From Porpolomopsis calyptriformis (Eukaryota > Basidiomycota > Agaricomycetes > Agaricales > Hygrophoraceae), in NCBI GenBank assembly GCA_951640195.1, contig OX621167.1, positions 1,674,001 through 1,738,000 of the forward strand: 64,000 nucleotides of DNA, given 5' to 3'. The position numbers and the translations under genes were made by a program. Shown here one piece after another: positions 20,701 through 32,700 of this stretch (position 1 is its first letter; each line of letters begins with the position of its first letter). The notes under the pieces were generated by a model. The model worked only from the letters and a program-made list of their open reading frames with translations. It made no database searches and was not told where the DNA came from.

Positions 20701-23362
20701 GATCTGAAATGTCCTCATTCAGAGTCATTCCAGGCAAAGGCGAGATTTTGCTTTCTTATGAAATTGTGAAGGAGAGCCCTTTCCTGAGGCCAAAGGAAAT
20801 CTCTGGGGTGAGCTTTATCGAAAAGCTTCATTCGTTTGATCGTATATCATTTGGTCAGAGTAAATGTCAGGGGGTTTGGGTTGAGTATTGGCATGTCCAT
20901 GAGTAGATTACTAAGGATTTTTCAAATTATTCAGAACTTGTCAGGGAGTTCAGCTACTATAGAGCAAACTTTCTTTGAGACGGGTTTATATTTCTTTTTC
21001 AATGCAAGGAAGGTTGCAATTTCCATTAATTGATTGAGACAGTCAGAATTGGAAGGTCAATCACTAGTCAATCGAGATTTATAGATAAGGTCAGGAAGGT
21101 CACAAGCAGATAAATAAGCATGGGAAACTGTTGAAACTTTATTTGATGCGCATAGAGGCACACAGGAATTGATTGATAGTATAGATATAGCATGGTTGTA
21201 ATCTAGAATTATCGCGATCTCTCCTTGATCAGGAATCAAATCCTTGATGAGTGAAAATCTAAACGATGCTTCAGTAGACCTCATGGAACTGTTGGAATCG
21301 TGATAGTCCTTCTACTATTTGGATCGCAAATAGTGATCATCTGGTTTTCGTCGGCGAAATTCTTGACAAGGCTTTGAGCTAACACATTGAATGGTCTTCC
21401 AAGCAAGATATTGTAGGTGGGAGCGCGAATGACGTGGATCTGAAGGTAGAGGGTTATGTCGCCAATCTGACAGGGGACATTCCTTGCGAGACCTAAGGAC
21501 TGGTCTATTTCGCTGTTGGCCAATTGCATATTGAGTTGAATGGTCAGGTCATAGATTAGTCCTAAATCATGACAAATGGCTTCGGACATAGCAATTATCT
21601 GAGATCCGGGATCGATGATACATTTGATCATTTCTTTATAATCGATCAATATGACAATTGATCAGAGAGCATGCGATTCCTTTGCGACGGTAACAGTGTG
21701 AGGAGTTTTGTCAGATGAGAGAGTGTTTAGATATGATTTGTAAGGGTCAGGGACAGTGATGGAACAATTGTCATCATCGCAATAGGGGAGAGCATCATTC
21801 GGAATTGCTTCTACTTCGACAGTTTTGACCATGATCAGTTGATTAGTAGGCTGAGTTCATTTAGGGGTTACTGCCTCTCGAACCTTCAATCGGACTTCAG
21901 GTGAGAGGGATAGTAATTCTTTGGGGGAAAGCGTAACGCAAGGGGTTTTCATTGAATGGGTATAGACATTGGAGGCGATTTTCAAGTCCTGAATTGGCAC
22001 TTGAGTGTGGTATGAGGGGTCTTTGTCTCTCTTCGCCATTGGAGAGCCAAAGTTTCAGATATAGGGCGGTATGTAGTTGAACTCTTTTGCTTTTGAGAAT
22101 GGATGTTCCTGTGTAGCTGGTTGAGTTGGGGTGGTTGCGATTGGAGCGCTTGATGGTTTGTCAGTCGCTTTCTCTTTTTCGGGTTCTTGTTATTGATGCC
22201 AAACAATCTCTACTCCATCAAATGTCTTTTTGCTCCTTAATGCAAAGATCTCTTTTTTGAGAGCAGCGATCCATTCATCAGCAGACAGTTGGTACATTTC
22301 AGTTGCTGGATCGCGGTTGATACCTGCTGAAATTCCATACATCATTCCAGCAGTTGGAGTTGGGTTTTGTTTATACCATTCGTCCATTCATTCTTTCAAG
22401 GCTTTTCCCAGCATTTGCTGGGGGACAAACCTGTCATTCGGGAGTACAATCCTTCCTTCAAAATTCTTCTTGCATCGACTGTTTTGAATATATTCATGAC
22501 AGGTCAGGCAGCTTCTGATGAAGTGATTGGGACTTCCACAGAAGATGCAGGTTTTTGGTTCGAATGGGTTAGGAGTATTGGGTCGTTGTTCTGATGATTG
22601 TGGTGATTGAGGGGGCGGGTTTCATTTTGGAGGACCTCTATTGTCCAGGCTTTTGATGAGCATTGTCATCAGTTTCTCCATGAAGACGCTGAGGTCTTCT
22701 TGCTTAGTGGCGGGGGCAGTAGTCATCGTAGGGGTCGTAGTTTTGCATGGTAGGAAGGTGTTCAGAGACGTTCCATAGAGCATGAAATGGGCTGCCTCAT
22801 TGATATCATTTACCCCATAAGGATTGTTGGGGAAGTGATTGGGGAACTTAATTTCCAGTTATCGGATAATCCTAGACCAGAGTTCGGGTTAGAATCCTTG
22901 GATGAAAGTGCAACTTTGTTCCACTTCAGAGATTCTATTCTTCGATTGCAGGAATTTGGTGATCGCAAGGAATGATCGGAAATATGCTCCGAGTTTGTTC
23001 GTATTCATAATTCCTAGTTGAAGCTGTTCTCTGACTATTTTGTCTATATCAGCGATGGACCACTTTCAATTGTCTTCCAATCCTGGGTAGAGCTTATAGA
23101 TGGCTGGGATAAATTCATCAAATGTGTGTCCAGCTTGGAACTCTGTTTGGTATTCCCAGAGTTTGGAGGTATCAATGTTGACATATTTGCAGGCATAGGT
23201 CTTCTTAGCATCGTCCTTGTTGATGCTACAGTTAGCGAAAGGACCTGTGAGGTCTTGAAAGTATCTTTGAAGTTCTTGAGGTTAGTTGGGGTTGAACTTC
23301 GGGGTGGTCGAGTGACCGTGAGTGGGCATAACTAGATTTGGTGGAGTCATCATAGTCGTCAT
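17733..23362 (-). pseudogene. Copy B gag-pol polyprotein (single frame, many stops)
   Basis: Reading leftwards from the ATG at 23360-23362: gag capsid region (about 23330-22700), CCHC zinc knuckle CIFCGSPNHFIRSC (about 22555-22514), a linker, protease with DPGS (near 21605), RT (about 20860-20190) with an intact YIDDIPVKGP site, RNase H (about 19850-19430), integrase (about 18930-18300) and a C-terminal tail ending at a TAA at 17733. Gag and protease are in one frame, so a Gag-Pol fusion is likely. In-frame stops are mostly TGA where relatives have CGA. The integrase core reads TNNG instead of TDNG, losing a catalytic Asp, whereas copy A keeps it. The family is widespread in Agaricomycetes. 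Confidence 0.9.
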
Positions 23363-23600
23363 AGAAATAGAGGATAATAACGAAAGGGATATAGTAGAGG
23401 ATGATTCATCAGGTGAATCAGGATGTTCAATTGAAGTTGGGTTTCAATTTATTTGGGAGAGGGGAAGTGTTGGTTAGGTTGGATTGATGTTCCGAGTGAA
23501 TCTTTCTCATAAGGTTGTGCTTCGAGTGACTCAATTGTGCATCGGAAATAGCAGTTCGAAGGACTAAGTTGAAGGAATCTTTTAAGATTTTATTAGTGGG

Positions 23601-23618
23601 CCCTTGCAGTGGGCTCCA
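23601..23618 (-). other. Primer binding site of copy B
   Basis: Three bases inside the 5' LTR (LTR3), the minus strand reads TGGAGCCCACTGCAAGGG. A TGG start is what a tRNA 3' CCA end would pair with. I cannot tell which tRNA. Copy A has no such site. Confidence 0.6.
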
Positions 23619-23621
23619 AAA

Positions 23622-24228
23622 TGATATGTCTGCTTCATGTATAAGAACTGAACACAGAACAAGGTGCAAGGACAACTATAAAGAGTCTCAACACAGTCTA
23701 TGATTGATGATCATGGAAAGGGAGTCTTCGATCATTTGCGAACAAGATTGATCAGGGGATCAGGAGAATTGGAAGATTGAAATAGGAAGTCAAGAGGAAG
23801 TCTTAGAAGATCTAGACTCGAGAGTGAGAGAGAAGCAAATATCTAACTTGTTGGATCACTAGCTACAACATACAGTATATATATCTTCTAGTACAAGGAT
23901 CCCTTTGAATGTATATGATAAAAGGGGAGCCTCTCTAATGATCTAAGGGGAAAGTAGTGAATGGGAATGAAGAAGTTGAATGAAAAGGGAGAAATAGAAG
24001 AGAACTGATGCCTTTGAATAGTGTCTTCCCTTTGATATACAAACTTTCATTCATGTTCAGAAAGCTTTGATCGCATTCAGAGAGTTTGATAATTCTCGAA
24101 CTCCTTTGGGATGTTCGGGAGCTATCAGGGGCATTTGGAGGTTCGAGTTCATGTTCAAAGGACTTGATAGGCATCTAGTATTCATATAGTTGAATATACG
24201 GTGCTCAGGGGATGGAGGGGTCATATCA
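23622..24228 (-). repeat. LTR3, 5' LTR of copy B
   Basis: 607 bp, TGATATGTC to GGTCATATCA, followed by the target duplication TTGG. Differences from LTR1, LTR2 and LTR4 are dominated by CG versus TG or CA. Confidence 0.9.
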
Positions 24229-24232
24229 TTGG

Positions 24233-24587
24233 ACTTATCTTATCTTGCTTGGGATTCCCCACAATTACGCTATGGGATTCCCCATAGCCTTACCTTTTTC
24301 ATTTACCTTGAGTAGGATATATTTCATTTCTGACTACTTATGTTTCATCTCTTCACATGCTCTGCATTGTTATCATGCTTATCTTTTATTTGCCACATAT
24401 ACTCCTTATTGTAACACTAACTCATCCACAGTATGTAGTCAGTATATAAACCCCTAGTTAGTTATACTCAGACCTTAAGTCTGATTCCTCATTAGACACC
24501 CCAATAACTAGGACTTGAGACCATTATCATTGTCTTGGATAGAGCACTCTGAAGTAAAACTGTCTCAATAGTGACCAGTTTATAACA
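24233..24587 (+). repeat. LTR-X, right fragment
   Basis: Continues the LTR begun at 1721. It carries the plus-strand TATA motif (near 24440) and ends TTTATAACA at the junction with the Plavaka gene. Its alignment with the solo copy at 2534-2933 is clear over most of its length. Confidence 0.85.
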
Positions 24588-26284
24588 CATAGGGATATCA
24601 CTATGATCACACCCAGGCATCAGGTAGTTGTCTGGCTTAAGTCAGGCTAGGTAGTAGTGGGGTAAGCCCCTCTTGTGATATCCAGGTAGGGAACAGTATA
24701 TCTGATACCCCTTCTTTCCATAGTGACCAACAAGTCCACTAATCAGCGCCATCCCTAGCACATCAGCACATCCAAGTAAGAAGAAGACATTGGATGTACT
24801 GGTCTTGCCAAGTGAGGCATCCCAGATGTGTAGGCCTTCGTTCTGGATCACTGAAAGATAGTGGAGCCCTGGGAAGAGGTAAGAGTCCATGTTTTTAGGT
24901 GGATTAGGTCCAGGAATAAATCCACCAGGTAAGACGTGTTTTTTCTTATAACATACATCAGGTGCATGATTCACAACAACCCAGATGTATATCCAAGTGT
25001 TGGAAGCTTTCTTCTGGTACAGCTGCACACTGTCAATAGATAAGACAAGAACCATGTCGCCAGATTTAATTTGACCATTGACAACTTGCTGCAGGTAATC
25101 ACTTCCACAAAGAATATCATCATAAACAGCAAGATTGCCTCCATTACCCTCAAGTTCAGCCAGAAGCTCCAAGGTACGTTGTTCTCAATAACATATATTC
25201 TTAGCCCCCTCTGGTATTCTCCAGAGGGCTTGAAGCTGGGGGCCAATCGGAAGGGTATAGAATTGTTGCCTAGGGATCTGGTGAGTTCCATTGGTCTTTT
25301 GTTAGTCATATTGATCTTCACCACAAATTGGGCAGCATTCACATTCTGCCCAGGGACCTGTGTATACCAGACAGGAATTCAGACACATATCGTGTATGAT
25401 AGGAACAATGCCACTAAGGTTGGCAATCTGGCATTTAACCTGGTCAAACAAGAGCATCCTGCTCTCAGGGTACTGCCAGAGTATACTTTGACACATGGCA
25501 TTGTATGTCTCTTGAGATGCATTTGTAGTTGCCAGATAGATATTAATTGACAGCCACAGGTCTAGGTCATCAATGACCAAGGGGTGTTCTGGTGGGTTCC
25601 AAAGATGGGACACAAATACAGATCAAGTTTGCAGTGAGTATTGCCTAGTTTTGCCCTCCAGATGAGCTCAATAAGCTTGTTCATTATCTGAACCTCTTCA
25701 ATCTGACAGTTGAAGGTCTCTTCAGACTCTTCACACTGAAGGGAAGGATCCAGAGGACCCTCTTCATGCTGCTCAGTCTCCTGGAGACTCCCAGGATCAG
25801 GTAAGTTATCATGTTCATTGTCTCTACTAATGCTAGCATCTATTTCAGATGAGCAATGGTTAGCATGGCAACCACTCTACCAGATGCAGAGATGCCTTCA
25901 CTGAAAGACTCAGCATCTTGGGGATTCTGCAGTCATTGTCAAATCATATCATATTTCAGAAGGTATGGGTTCAAAAGACATTACACAATCTTGGTTAATA
26001 TCAATATCCATAGTGTCCCAACTTATTGGTATATTGCTTTTCTTTCCTTTCGCATTTCTTTTCACCACTCCACCAGATGCCTTTGAATGTGGTACGGCTG
26101 ACTTGCTCATGTGATTGACAGCTTTCTCCTGTAGAGATGACAAAAAACTGCGAAGTTGGGGTGTGAATGCATCCCTTCTATAGTGGGGGGCATGCCTGTT
26201 GTAGGTTGCTAATGATATATATTTGCCAGGGTTCCCACAGTATCTCGAACAGTTGCATAGACAGTGTGGTGGGTTTTTAGACAT
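24588..26284 (-). pseudogene. Plavaka-type (KDZ-related) transposase, N-terminal two thirds
   Basis: ATG at 26282-26284. The first exon encodes a Cys/His cluster, CLCNCSRYCGNPG followed by a RHAPHYRRD segment, typical of the N-terminal zinc region of these proteins. After an acidic linker a second piece (about 25613-25302) ends in CPICGEDQYD. After a frame change, the transposase core (about 25270-24640) has the conserved order of a DSVQLY segment, GPNPPKN, DSYLFPGL and a GLVGHYGK-type motif. The frame is broken by stops and shifts and is cut at 24587 by element X, so the C-terminal third of this copy should lie left of the window. In Agaricomycetes this family mobilises large DNA transposons. 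Family naming is from memory of its motif order. Confidence 0.75.
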
Positions 26285-26512
26285 GTACAGAGTGGGGGTC
26301 AGGGAAGTATTGATTCAATCGATATAGCATACAGGATTTTTGTTTGTAAGGGAAAGGGTAATAAAAGTTTTGACAAGCTGTCTTCCCAGAGTCAAAAATG
26401 GCAATAACATTGCCTTCAAATGGTGGACATAGTTGAGTAAATAGCTATTAATCATGGTAAATTGAATTAATATAACTTAATCAGTCAGATGTGATCCAAA
26501 TCAATCCAAATC

Positions 26513-28526
26513 ATGTCATTTTTCACTAGGTTTGAAGGGTTGCTTCCATACCCCCACAATGAGATGGTACTCAACATTCTTTTCATCCTGTCAACATGGC
26601 ATACACTTGCAAAGCTACACCTACATACTGAATCCACTCTTATCTTTTTTGAATCAATTACTTCTGCAGTTAGGCATATACTGTGTCAGTTCTCCCAAAC
26701 AGTTTGTTAAGCATTTTCAATATATGAATTACCATTGGAAGAAGCTGCCTGTGGACATTGCACAGCTACAAAACCATCTGGTGGGAAAGGGAAGTGTAAC
26801 AGATATTACTGTTACAGTGTGTACATTAGGGATGTAGTCCTTATGTATTGGTGTTTGTACCAGAGAGTAGTATATAGGCAGTATTTACCCTTATTTAGGT
26901 AGTTCTTTTATATCTTGCCACTGCTCATACCAGGTTTACACATATCCAATAGATATTGGTTGTATCCAGCTAGTTGTGAGTACTGCAAGATCAAGAACTC
27001 TTACAGGAAGGCATCAGCAGGTGGTGGACCCAAAGTATAGGCTTTCAATATAGCCACATATAAGCTTCATGCATTAGGGGACTATGTATCAGCTATACAT
27101 TCATTTGGAATAACTGAAAACTTCACAACTCAAGTGGTACATCCTTCTATCACATTTATTTCATATGTATATAAATTCTAGCTAAGTATTTCTATTCAGG
27201 GAGAACTAGAACACAAATGTGTTAAGAAATTTTATGCCTGAACAAACAAAATGAGAACATTTACAGAACAAATTGCTAAGCACTAGCAATAGCAAGAAAC
27301 CTTGTGAAAGATTTTGCTCTGTATGCAACAACCACCTACTAACAATAACACATCTGACTCAGAAGACCCAAGCCACTATCACCACATTTCTTGTGAGGGT
27401 GATCCAGAGAATATCACCTAGTTTCTTATTGACAATTCAGGTGATCCTACTATCAGAGTAAGTTCTATTGAACATTTAGTTTGCATTTTACTGATTATAG
27501 GCCCTCTAGGATTTTCTACCAAAACTTCAAGACTACCTGCTTGCTCACATCTTGGGGGATTCCAACATCAACCCATCCCAATTTACTAATGAAGACCACA
27601 CAACTATTTCATTCACAAATAACTGGATATTTCAACACAAGGTCTTACAGATCAATTACACTACATATAATATGTAGAGGTCTCAAGACACACTCAATCT
27701 GTGCATCCCAAACCATGCAAACATCATGGTGTTGTCACAAGAGGATTATAATGAGGCAATGCCTCATCCCTACTAGTACACCTAGATTATTGGGATCTTT
27801 CATATGCTGGTCTGACACTGTAGCCCTTTTTCAACATCCACAGATGCCCAACAGATGGACTTCCTGTGGGTCCAGTGGCATGGATGTGATTTTGGTTATC
27901 GCACTAGTTAGAAGGCTAAACATCTGCACTGGGTTAGGTTAATGGATGCCAATGACCCAGATGCATTTGGTTTCATCAACCCAAAAGATGTAATCCAAAG
28001 CTCACATCTTATCCCCACATTTGCATATGGCTGCTGCTCTGACCTTCTTGGTCTATCACCATTAGCTCAGCAGCCAAGTGAGAATGATGAAGACTGGGGT
28101 TATCTCTATATAAACTTGTGAGTTATAATTTCATTTCTATTCTACTGTATATTGATTAATCCTGGTTCAAACAGATTTGTTGACTGGGACATATTCATGC
28201 AGTACTATAGCAGCAGCATTGGTTACAAGGGGAGCTCTGCTGTCTCAGGTTTTGAGTGTGAAACTGGTGTAAATAAAGACCTTAGCAGTGGAGAAAACTC
28301 AGATGAAGAGGATCACATCCCTACCAGAGATGAAGAGGATGCAGATAAACAGCCTGATAGCAGTCTTGAAGGCAATGCCATTGTGGAACCTGGTGGGGCT
28401 GAAGACCTTGAAGATGATGAATTATATGACTACAGTTATGCTAGCAATGATGACAATGAAGAAGAAGAGGATGAGGTTGGGCTCTCAAGGGATGTATTAG
28501 ACAAGGCAGGCTTTGCACCACTGTAA
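26513..28526 (+). pseudogene. Plavaka-like transposon gene, C-terminal half only
   Basis: A plus-strand remnant beginning abruptly with the FEGLLPYPHNEMVL segment, continuing as the RLHTES and GELEHKCVKKFYA region, a long decayed middle, the MDFLWVQWHG and SSHLIPTFAYG segments (27860-28050), a GT-AG intron near 28119-28176 and an NRFVDWDIFM motif. An intact acidic tail ends at 28526. This is the usual C-terminal half of the same protein class as the minus-strand gene at 24588-26284. It is interrupted by a solo LTR at 26795-27005. Because the neighbouring N-terminal half points the other way, the two are separate truncated copies or products of an inversion. Confidence 0.65.
26795..27005 (+). 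repeat. Solo LTR-Z, copy 1
   Basis: 211 bp with TGTAACAG...CTCTTACA ends and a perfect 5-bp target duplication GGAAG (26790-26794 and 27006-27010). It aligns along its full length with 28891-29102. Confidence 0.88.
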
Positions 28527-29615
28527 CTCACTGTATGTACTTAGATTCTGTCCATACCATACCTTGCAAGAACTTGTCTTTTACAATAGTAAAACATCTT
28601 AGTATCTACAACTTAAACTCATTGCAAGTCTCAATGGACTTTCCTAGTTTCTGAACACCCTTCCAGGCAGATAACTAGAAGATGAGCACCTTACAACTTA
28701 TTACCCTGCCAGACCTTACTGGATGGACCTTGCAAGGTCTAGTTTTCAGACTTTTGCTAATGTTGCATTAGAATCCCAAGAAGTGGAAGGTGTATTTAAT
28801 CTCACCTCAATAATGCAAGGATTCTAATAGAACCTTACAGAAATATGAGGATGAAGTGAAGAGATTAGTGAGTTATCTGTCTTCTCCTTATATAACAGAT
28901 ATCACTGTTACAGTGTGTATATTAGGGATGTAGTTCTTTATGTATTAATGTTTGTACCAGAGAGTAGTATATAGCAGTATTTACCCTTATTTAGGTAGTT
29001 CTTTTTATATCTTGCAACTGCTTGTACTAGGTTTACATGTATCCAACAGATATTAGTTGTATCCAGCTAGTTATAAGTACTACAAGATTTAAAACTCTTA
29101 CACCTTGTCTCAACTATACTAAGAATATCTCTCTTCTCTTCCCTTGATAGAAGGCTGCAAAGTTGACTTAGCAACATACATTCTTAGGTTATTCATATCT
29201 TATCATTCTAATGACTTGTTTTATTCTAGTTTTTCTATCTATAAAGCATCTAGGAAGTAGTATTGGGATCATACTAATCATGGACAGGTGGGGATCAGCA
29301 GCAAGAGTGGGAGTAGTGGCAGGAGCAGGAGCAACATGGGGGGGTAGGGGAGGTAGATTATTCACTATTAGCTGTTATCAGTGACACTCATTTTTAATAG
29401 ATAGAAAGAAAGAAAATATATCCCCAAACTGTCAAGTGAAATTGAGAGTCACCTGAGTAGTTAACAGGTATCACTCAGACCAGGTTGGCTTGGCTCAGTC
29501 TTACATGAAATCTAGAATAACTATCATTCTGATTAGGGAATCTAGCTCTACCTATTAAGTTACTCAGTCTTGATTACCTCAGATCCTGCTTGGTGGACTT
29601 TTCACTGGGGGTGGG
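28527..29615. other. Non-coding interval between Plavaka-like remnant and copia
   Basis: Apart from solo LTR-Z copy 2, I see no gene here. The rest is AT-rich sequence with a short GGAG-rich patch near 29280-29360. It is probably non-coding transposon end sequence or old repeat. Confidence 0.5.
28891..29102 (+). repeat. Solo LTR-Z, copy 2
   Basis: 212 bp, starting TATAACAG (TG lost by a transition) and ending CTCTTACA. The flanks CCTTA (28886-28890) and CCTTG (29103-29107) form a 5-bp duplication with one change. Confidence 0.82.
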
Positions 29616-29720
29616 TATTGAGATAATCTTCAGGTAAAAGTCATGTTGAGACAAAATACTGAGACTATATAATACAGACAAGATGTAGATGTACCAATGA
29701 GTGATTGCCTATCCTCAACA
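29616..29720 (-). repeat. 3' LTR of the copia element
   Basis: 105 bp, first bases TATTGAG where the other LTR has TGTTGAG, ending CCTCAACA. It differs from the other LTR by a few transitions. Confidence 0.9.
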
Positions 29721-32700
29721 CTCCTCCTCAATCACCACGTAGTCCAAGTTTCCTTCAAAAGTAATTGAACTTGGGAGTTGGTAGGGGCTCGGTGAATATG
29801 TCTGCGAGGTTTTCTGTTATTGGCACATAGGTAAGCTCAACTTCCCTCTTTTCTACAGCCTCTCTGATGAAGTGATAGCGGATGTCGATGTGCTTTGAGT
29901 AGGTATGAAACTTGTTATTTTTGGTGAGGGTGATAGCCCCTTAGTTGTTAGAGTACAGGATAGTTGGGTCTGTGAATTTTGAGGTGAGTTCTCCAATGAA
30001 TTCTCACACCCACAGCACCTTCTTCAGGGTATGGGTCTGCATGATATACTCTGACTCCATACTCAATAGTGTAATGATTGGTTGCTTTTTTGAGCTCCAC
30101 ATCACCATTCCATTTCCCATCTGCATTGCATATCCAGAGATCAAGTGGCAATCTGATTGCAATACCCAGTCTATATCTGTGTAGACAATAGGATCTGACT
30201 TCTCTCCTTCAGTGAGTACTAACTACAAATCCTTCATTGTGTTCAGGTAGCTCATCAACCACTTTAGGGCTTCCCAATAAGCCTTTCCTGGGTTCTGGAT
30301 CAATTGGGCTAGCTGCCCTACTTGAAAGATTGCATCCAGTTGTGATATCATTACTAGCCAGAGCACATGGCCTATAGCTTCTACATATGGTATGCTGCAC
30401 ATTTTGTTCACTTGATGCAGTGTGATATGTGACTGGTTAGAAGATCAGATTTGCCCAGGGAGGGCAGGTAGGACTATAGGTTTGGTGTTATCAATGGCAA
30501 ACTTTTTGGCTATAGCTTCTATATAAGTGTATTGATTGATAGAGATAGACCTTGTTGTTCTGTCCCATTTGATTTCGAACCCTAGGAACCAGTGGATCTC
30601 ACCCATGGCTACAAGTTCAAAGTAGCTGCTAAGGCCTCATTTACTGCCAGGGTGGATAATCCAGCTATAGCCATAGTGTCTGTGGCTACTGTGACAATAA
30701 CCTTGCTACCAAGTTCACATTTGAAGAATACAGAGTGGTTGATGCTTGACTAGCAGTATCCCATCACATAGAATGCTGCGGCGGGGGTCTCATACCATTT
30801 GTGTCCAGCCTGCTTTAGCCCATATATAGCTTTAGGGGGTTAACAAACCTTCCCTTCTTCCCCAGGTTTCAAGACTCCTTTTGGCAGCTTCATGTATACT
30901 TCTTCCTTGAGGGGAGCATTGAGGTAAGCACTTTTGATGTCAACCTGGTGGATCTCCTAGTCTAATTGGGCTACTAGGGCAAGTATGACTTGGATGGATA
31001 GCATTTTGGCAGTGGAGGAGAACATTTCGGTGTAGTTGATGCCATACATTTGATGGTGACCACCTGCTATGATTTATACATGGCAGGATTCAACAATGTC
31101 ATTGGCATTTCATTTTTCTCTCAAGACTTCAGAGTGTGGGATTACCAGTTTTCCTGGTGGTAAGTTGACGATTTTCCAAGTGTAGAGTTTCAGTAGCTAG
31201 ACTATTTCATACATAAGTGCATCATTCCATGCTTGACTGTGAGGGCCTTCAAGAGCCTCAGTTATTGAGGATGGTTCAGTTCCCATGGATCCAGTGATGG
31301 GATATAGTGGGTCCAGGCATTCATCATTAGGGTGGGCGTAAGTAGAACTACATCCTCCATCTTGTTCATTGAGGTCAAGGTCCATTTCACAGATGAATGC
31401 TTTGGTATATGCTGTAGCAGCTGGTTCATATATGCCTTTCTGCATGTCACGATATGATCCAGGTGGTGGGCATGCACACATTCCTCATCCATATGTGGGT
31501 TCAGCATCAGGGATTCTACCAGTAGGTGGGGTAGTAGGCTCAGGGGGTTTCAGTGGTTTGTGCTCAGGCTTTCATCATCAGTAGGTTCCTCAAGCTGGTT
31601 GGGAGGGGGTTGTAAGACCTTCTCCATCTCCTCATTATCCAAGATATCACCAGGGATAACAAGATTTTCATCCCCAATGGTTCGCAATGATACGTCTGCT
31701 TCATGTATGAGAACTGAACACAGAACAAGGTGTGAGGACAACTATAAAGAGTCTCGACACAGTCTATGATTGATGATTGTGAAAAGGGAGTCTTTGATCA
31801 TTCATGAACATGATCAATCAGGGATCGGAAGAATTGGAGAATCGAAAGAGTAAGTTGAGAGGAAGTCTTAGAGAAGATCTAGACCTGAGAGTGAGAGGGA
31901 AATGAATATCTAACTTGTTTGATCACTAGCTACAACATACAGTATATATATCTTCTAGTACAAGGATCCCTTTGAGTGTATATGATAAAAGGGAGCCTCT
32001 CTAATGCTCTAAGGAGAATGTAGTGAATGGGAATGAAGAAGTTGAATGAAAAGGAAGAAATAGAAGAGAAATGATGCCTTTGAATAGTGTCTTCCCTTTG
32101 ATATACAAACTTTTGTTGGCATTTGGAAAGCTTCAATCGCGTTCAGAGAGTTTGATGTTTCTCGAACTTATTCAGGATGTTCAGGAGCTATCAGGTGCAT
32201 TCGAAGGGTTCATGTTCATGTTAGAAGAACTTGATAGGTGTCTAGTATTCATATAGTTGAATATATGGTGCTCAGGGGACAGAGGGGTCGTATCAGCTAT
32301 TCTTCAGAATTGAAGACAATGTCTCTTTCCACACTGATGGATTATTTTCCAGGCAGTAAATTCAGAAGCCTTTGCTTTCTGAGTTGTATCCAACAAAGCA
32401 GCCTTTTCATGCACATTCATCCAGTTTGCCAGCTTGCAGGTCCTTTATGTAGGCTGCAGCACTGAACTTATGGATTCCACCTAGGAATGGCTTCCTATCC
32501 CACACTATTTCATATAGTGTCTTACCATTCAGTGCTCAGGTCTGTGTTCAGTTTTCCAGCTAGATGCAGTAGTGCATAGCTTCAGCCTAGAGAAAATGAG
32601 GTAGTCCAGATGTGATAAGGAGGGCGCAGGCATGCTCAGCATAAGTACACATACCCTGCTCAGAGACTCCATCTTGTTGAGGGGAATCATGAACAGTGAG

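Larger units (their letters stand above)
1777..24228 (-). mobile_element. Tandem Ty3/gypsy array A-B sharing one LTR
   Basis: Order on the plus strand: LTR1 (1777-2364), copy A interior, LTR2 (15333-15928), copy B interior, LTR3 (23622-24228). Both copies are transcribed on the minus strand. The LTRs start TGATAYRTC and end GTCATATCA, giving short inverted termini. The whole array is flanked by the same four bases, TTGG (1773-1776 and 24229-24232), and removing it rejoins the two parts of LTR-X, so the array entered or became fixed as one unit. Copy B (8.9 kb) keeps PBS, gag, protease, RT, RNase H, integrase, an antisense gene and a polypurine tract. Copy A lacks PBS, gag and protease and carries three later insertions. 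The proteins match a very common Agaricomycete gypsy family. Confidence 0.88.
1..24587 (+). mobile_element. Element X: 3' part of an LTR retrotransposon, split by the A/B array
   Basis: The interior occupies 1-1720 and the 3' LTR is 1721-1776 plus 24233-24587; everything between is a later insertion. Polarity comes from the LTR: it starts TGTCATGG, ends TTTATAACA and has a plus-strand TATA motif near 24440. A purine-rich tract (about 1705-1716) lies just before the LTR, as expected for a polypurine tract. To the right, the LTR ends inside a Plavaka transposase gene at 24587/24588, so X inserted into that gene; the matching target duplication would be left of the window. The interior holds two non-gag-pol genes, one on each strand. 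gag, RT and integrase are not visible, so assignment to Ty3/gypsy is an inference from the LTR style. Confidence 0.65.

Noticed and set aside
23018..23335. Plus-strand open frame of 105 codons
   Set aside because: It is opposite the gag region of copy B, which matches a known capsid family on the minus strand.
28152..28526. Acidic 124-residue protein as an independent gene
   Set aside because: It is continuous with the C-terminal end of the Plavaka-like protein after one intron and has the family NRFVDWDIFM motif.
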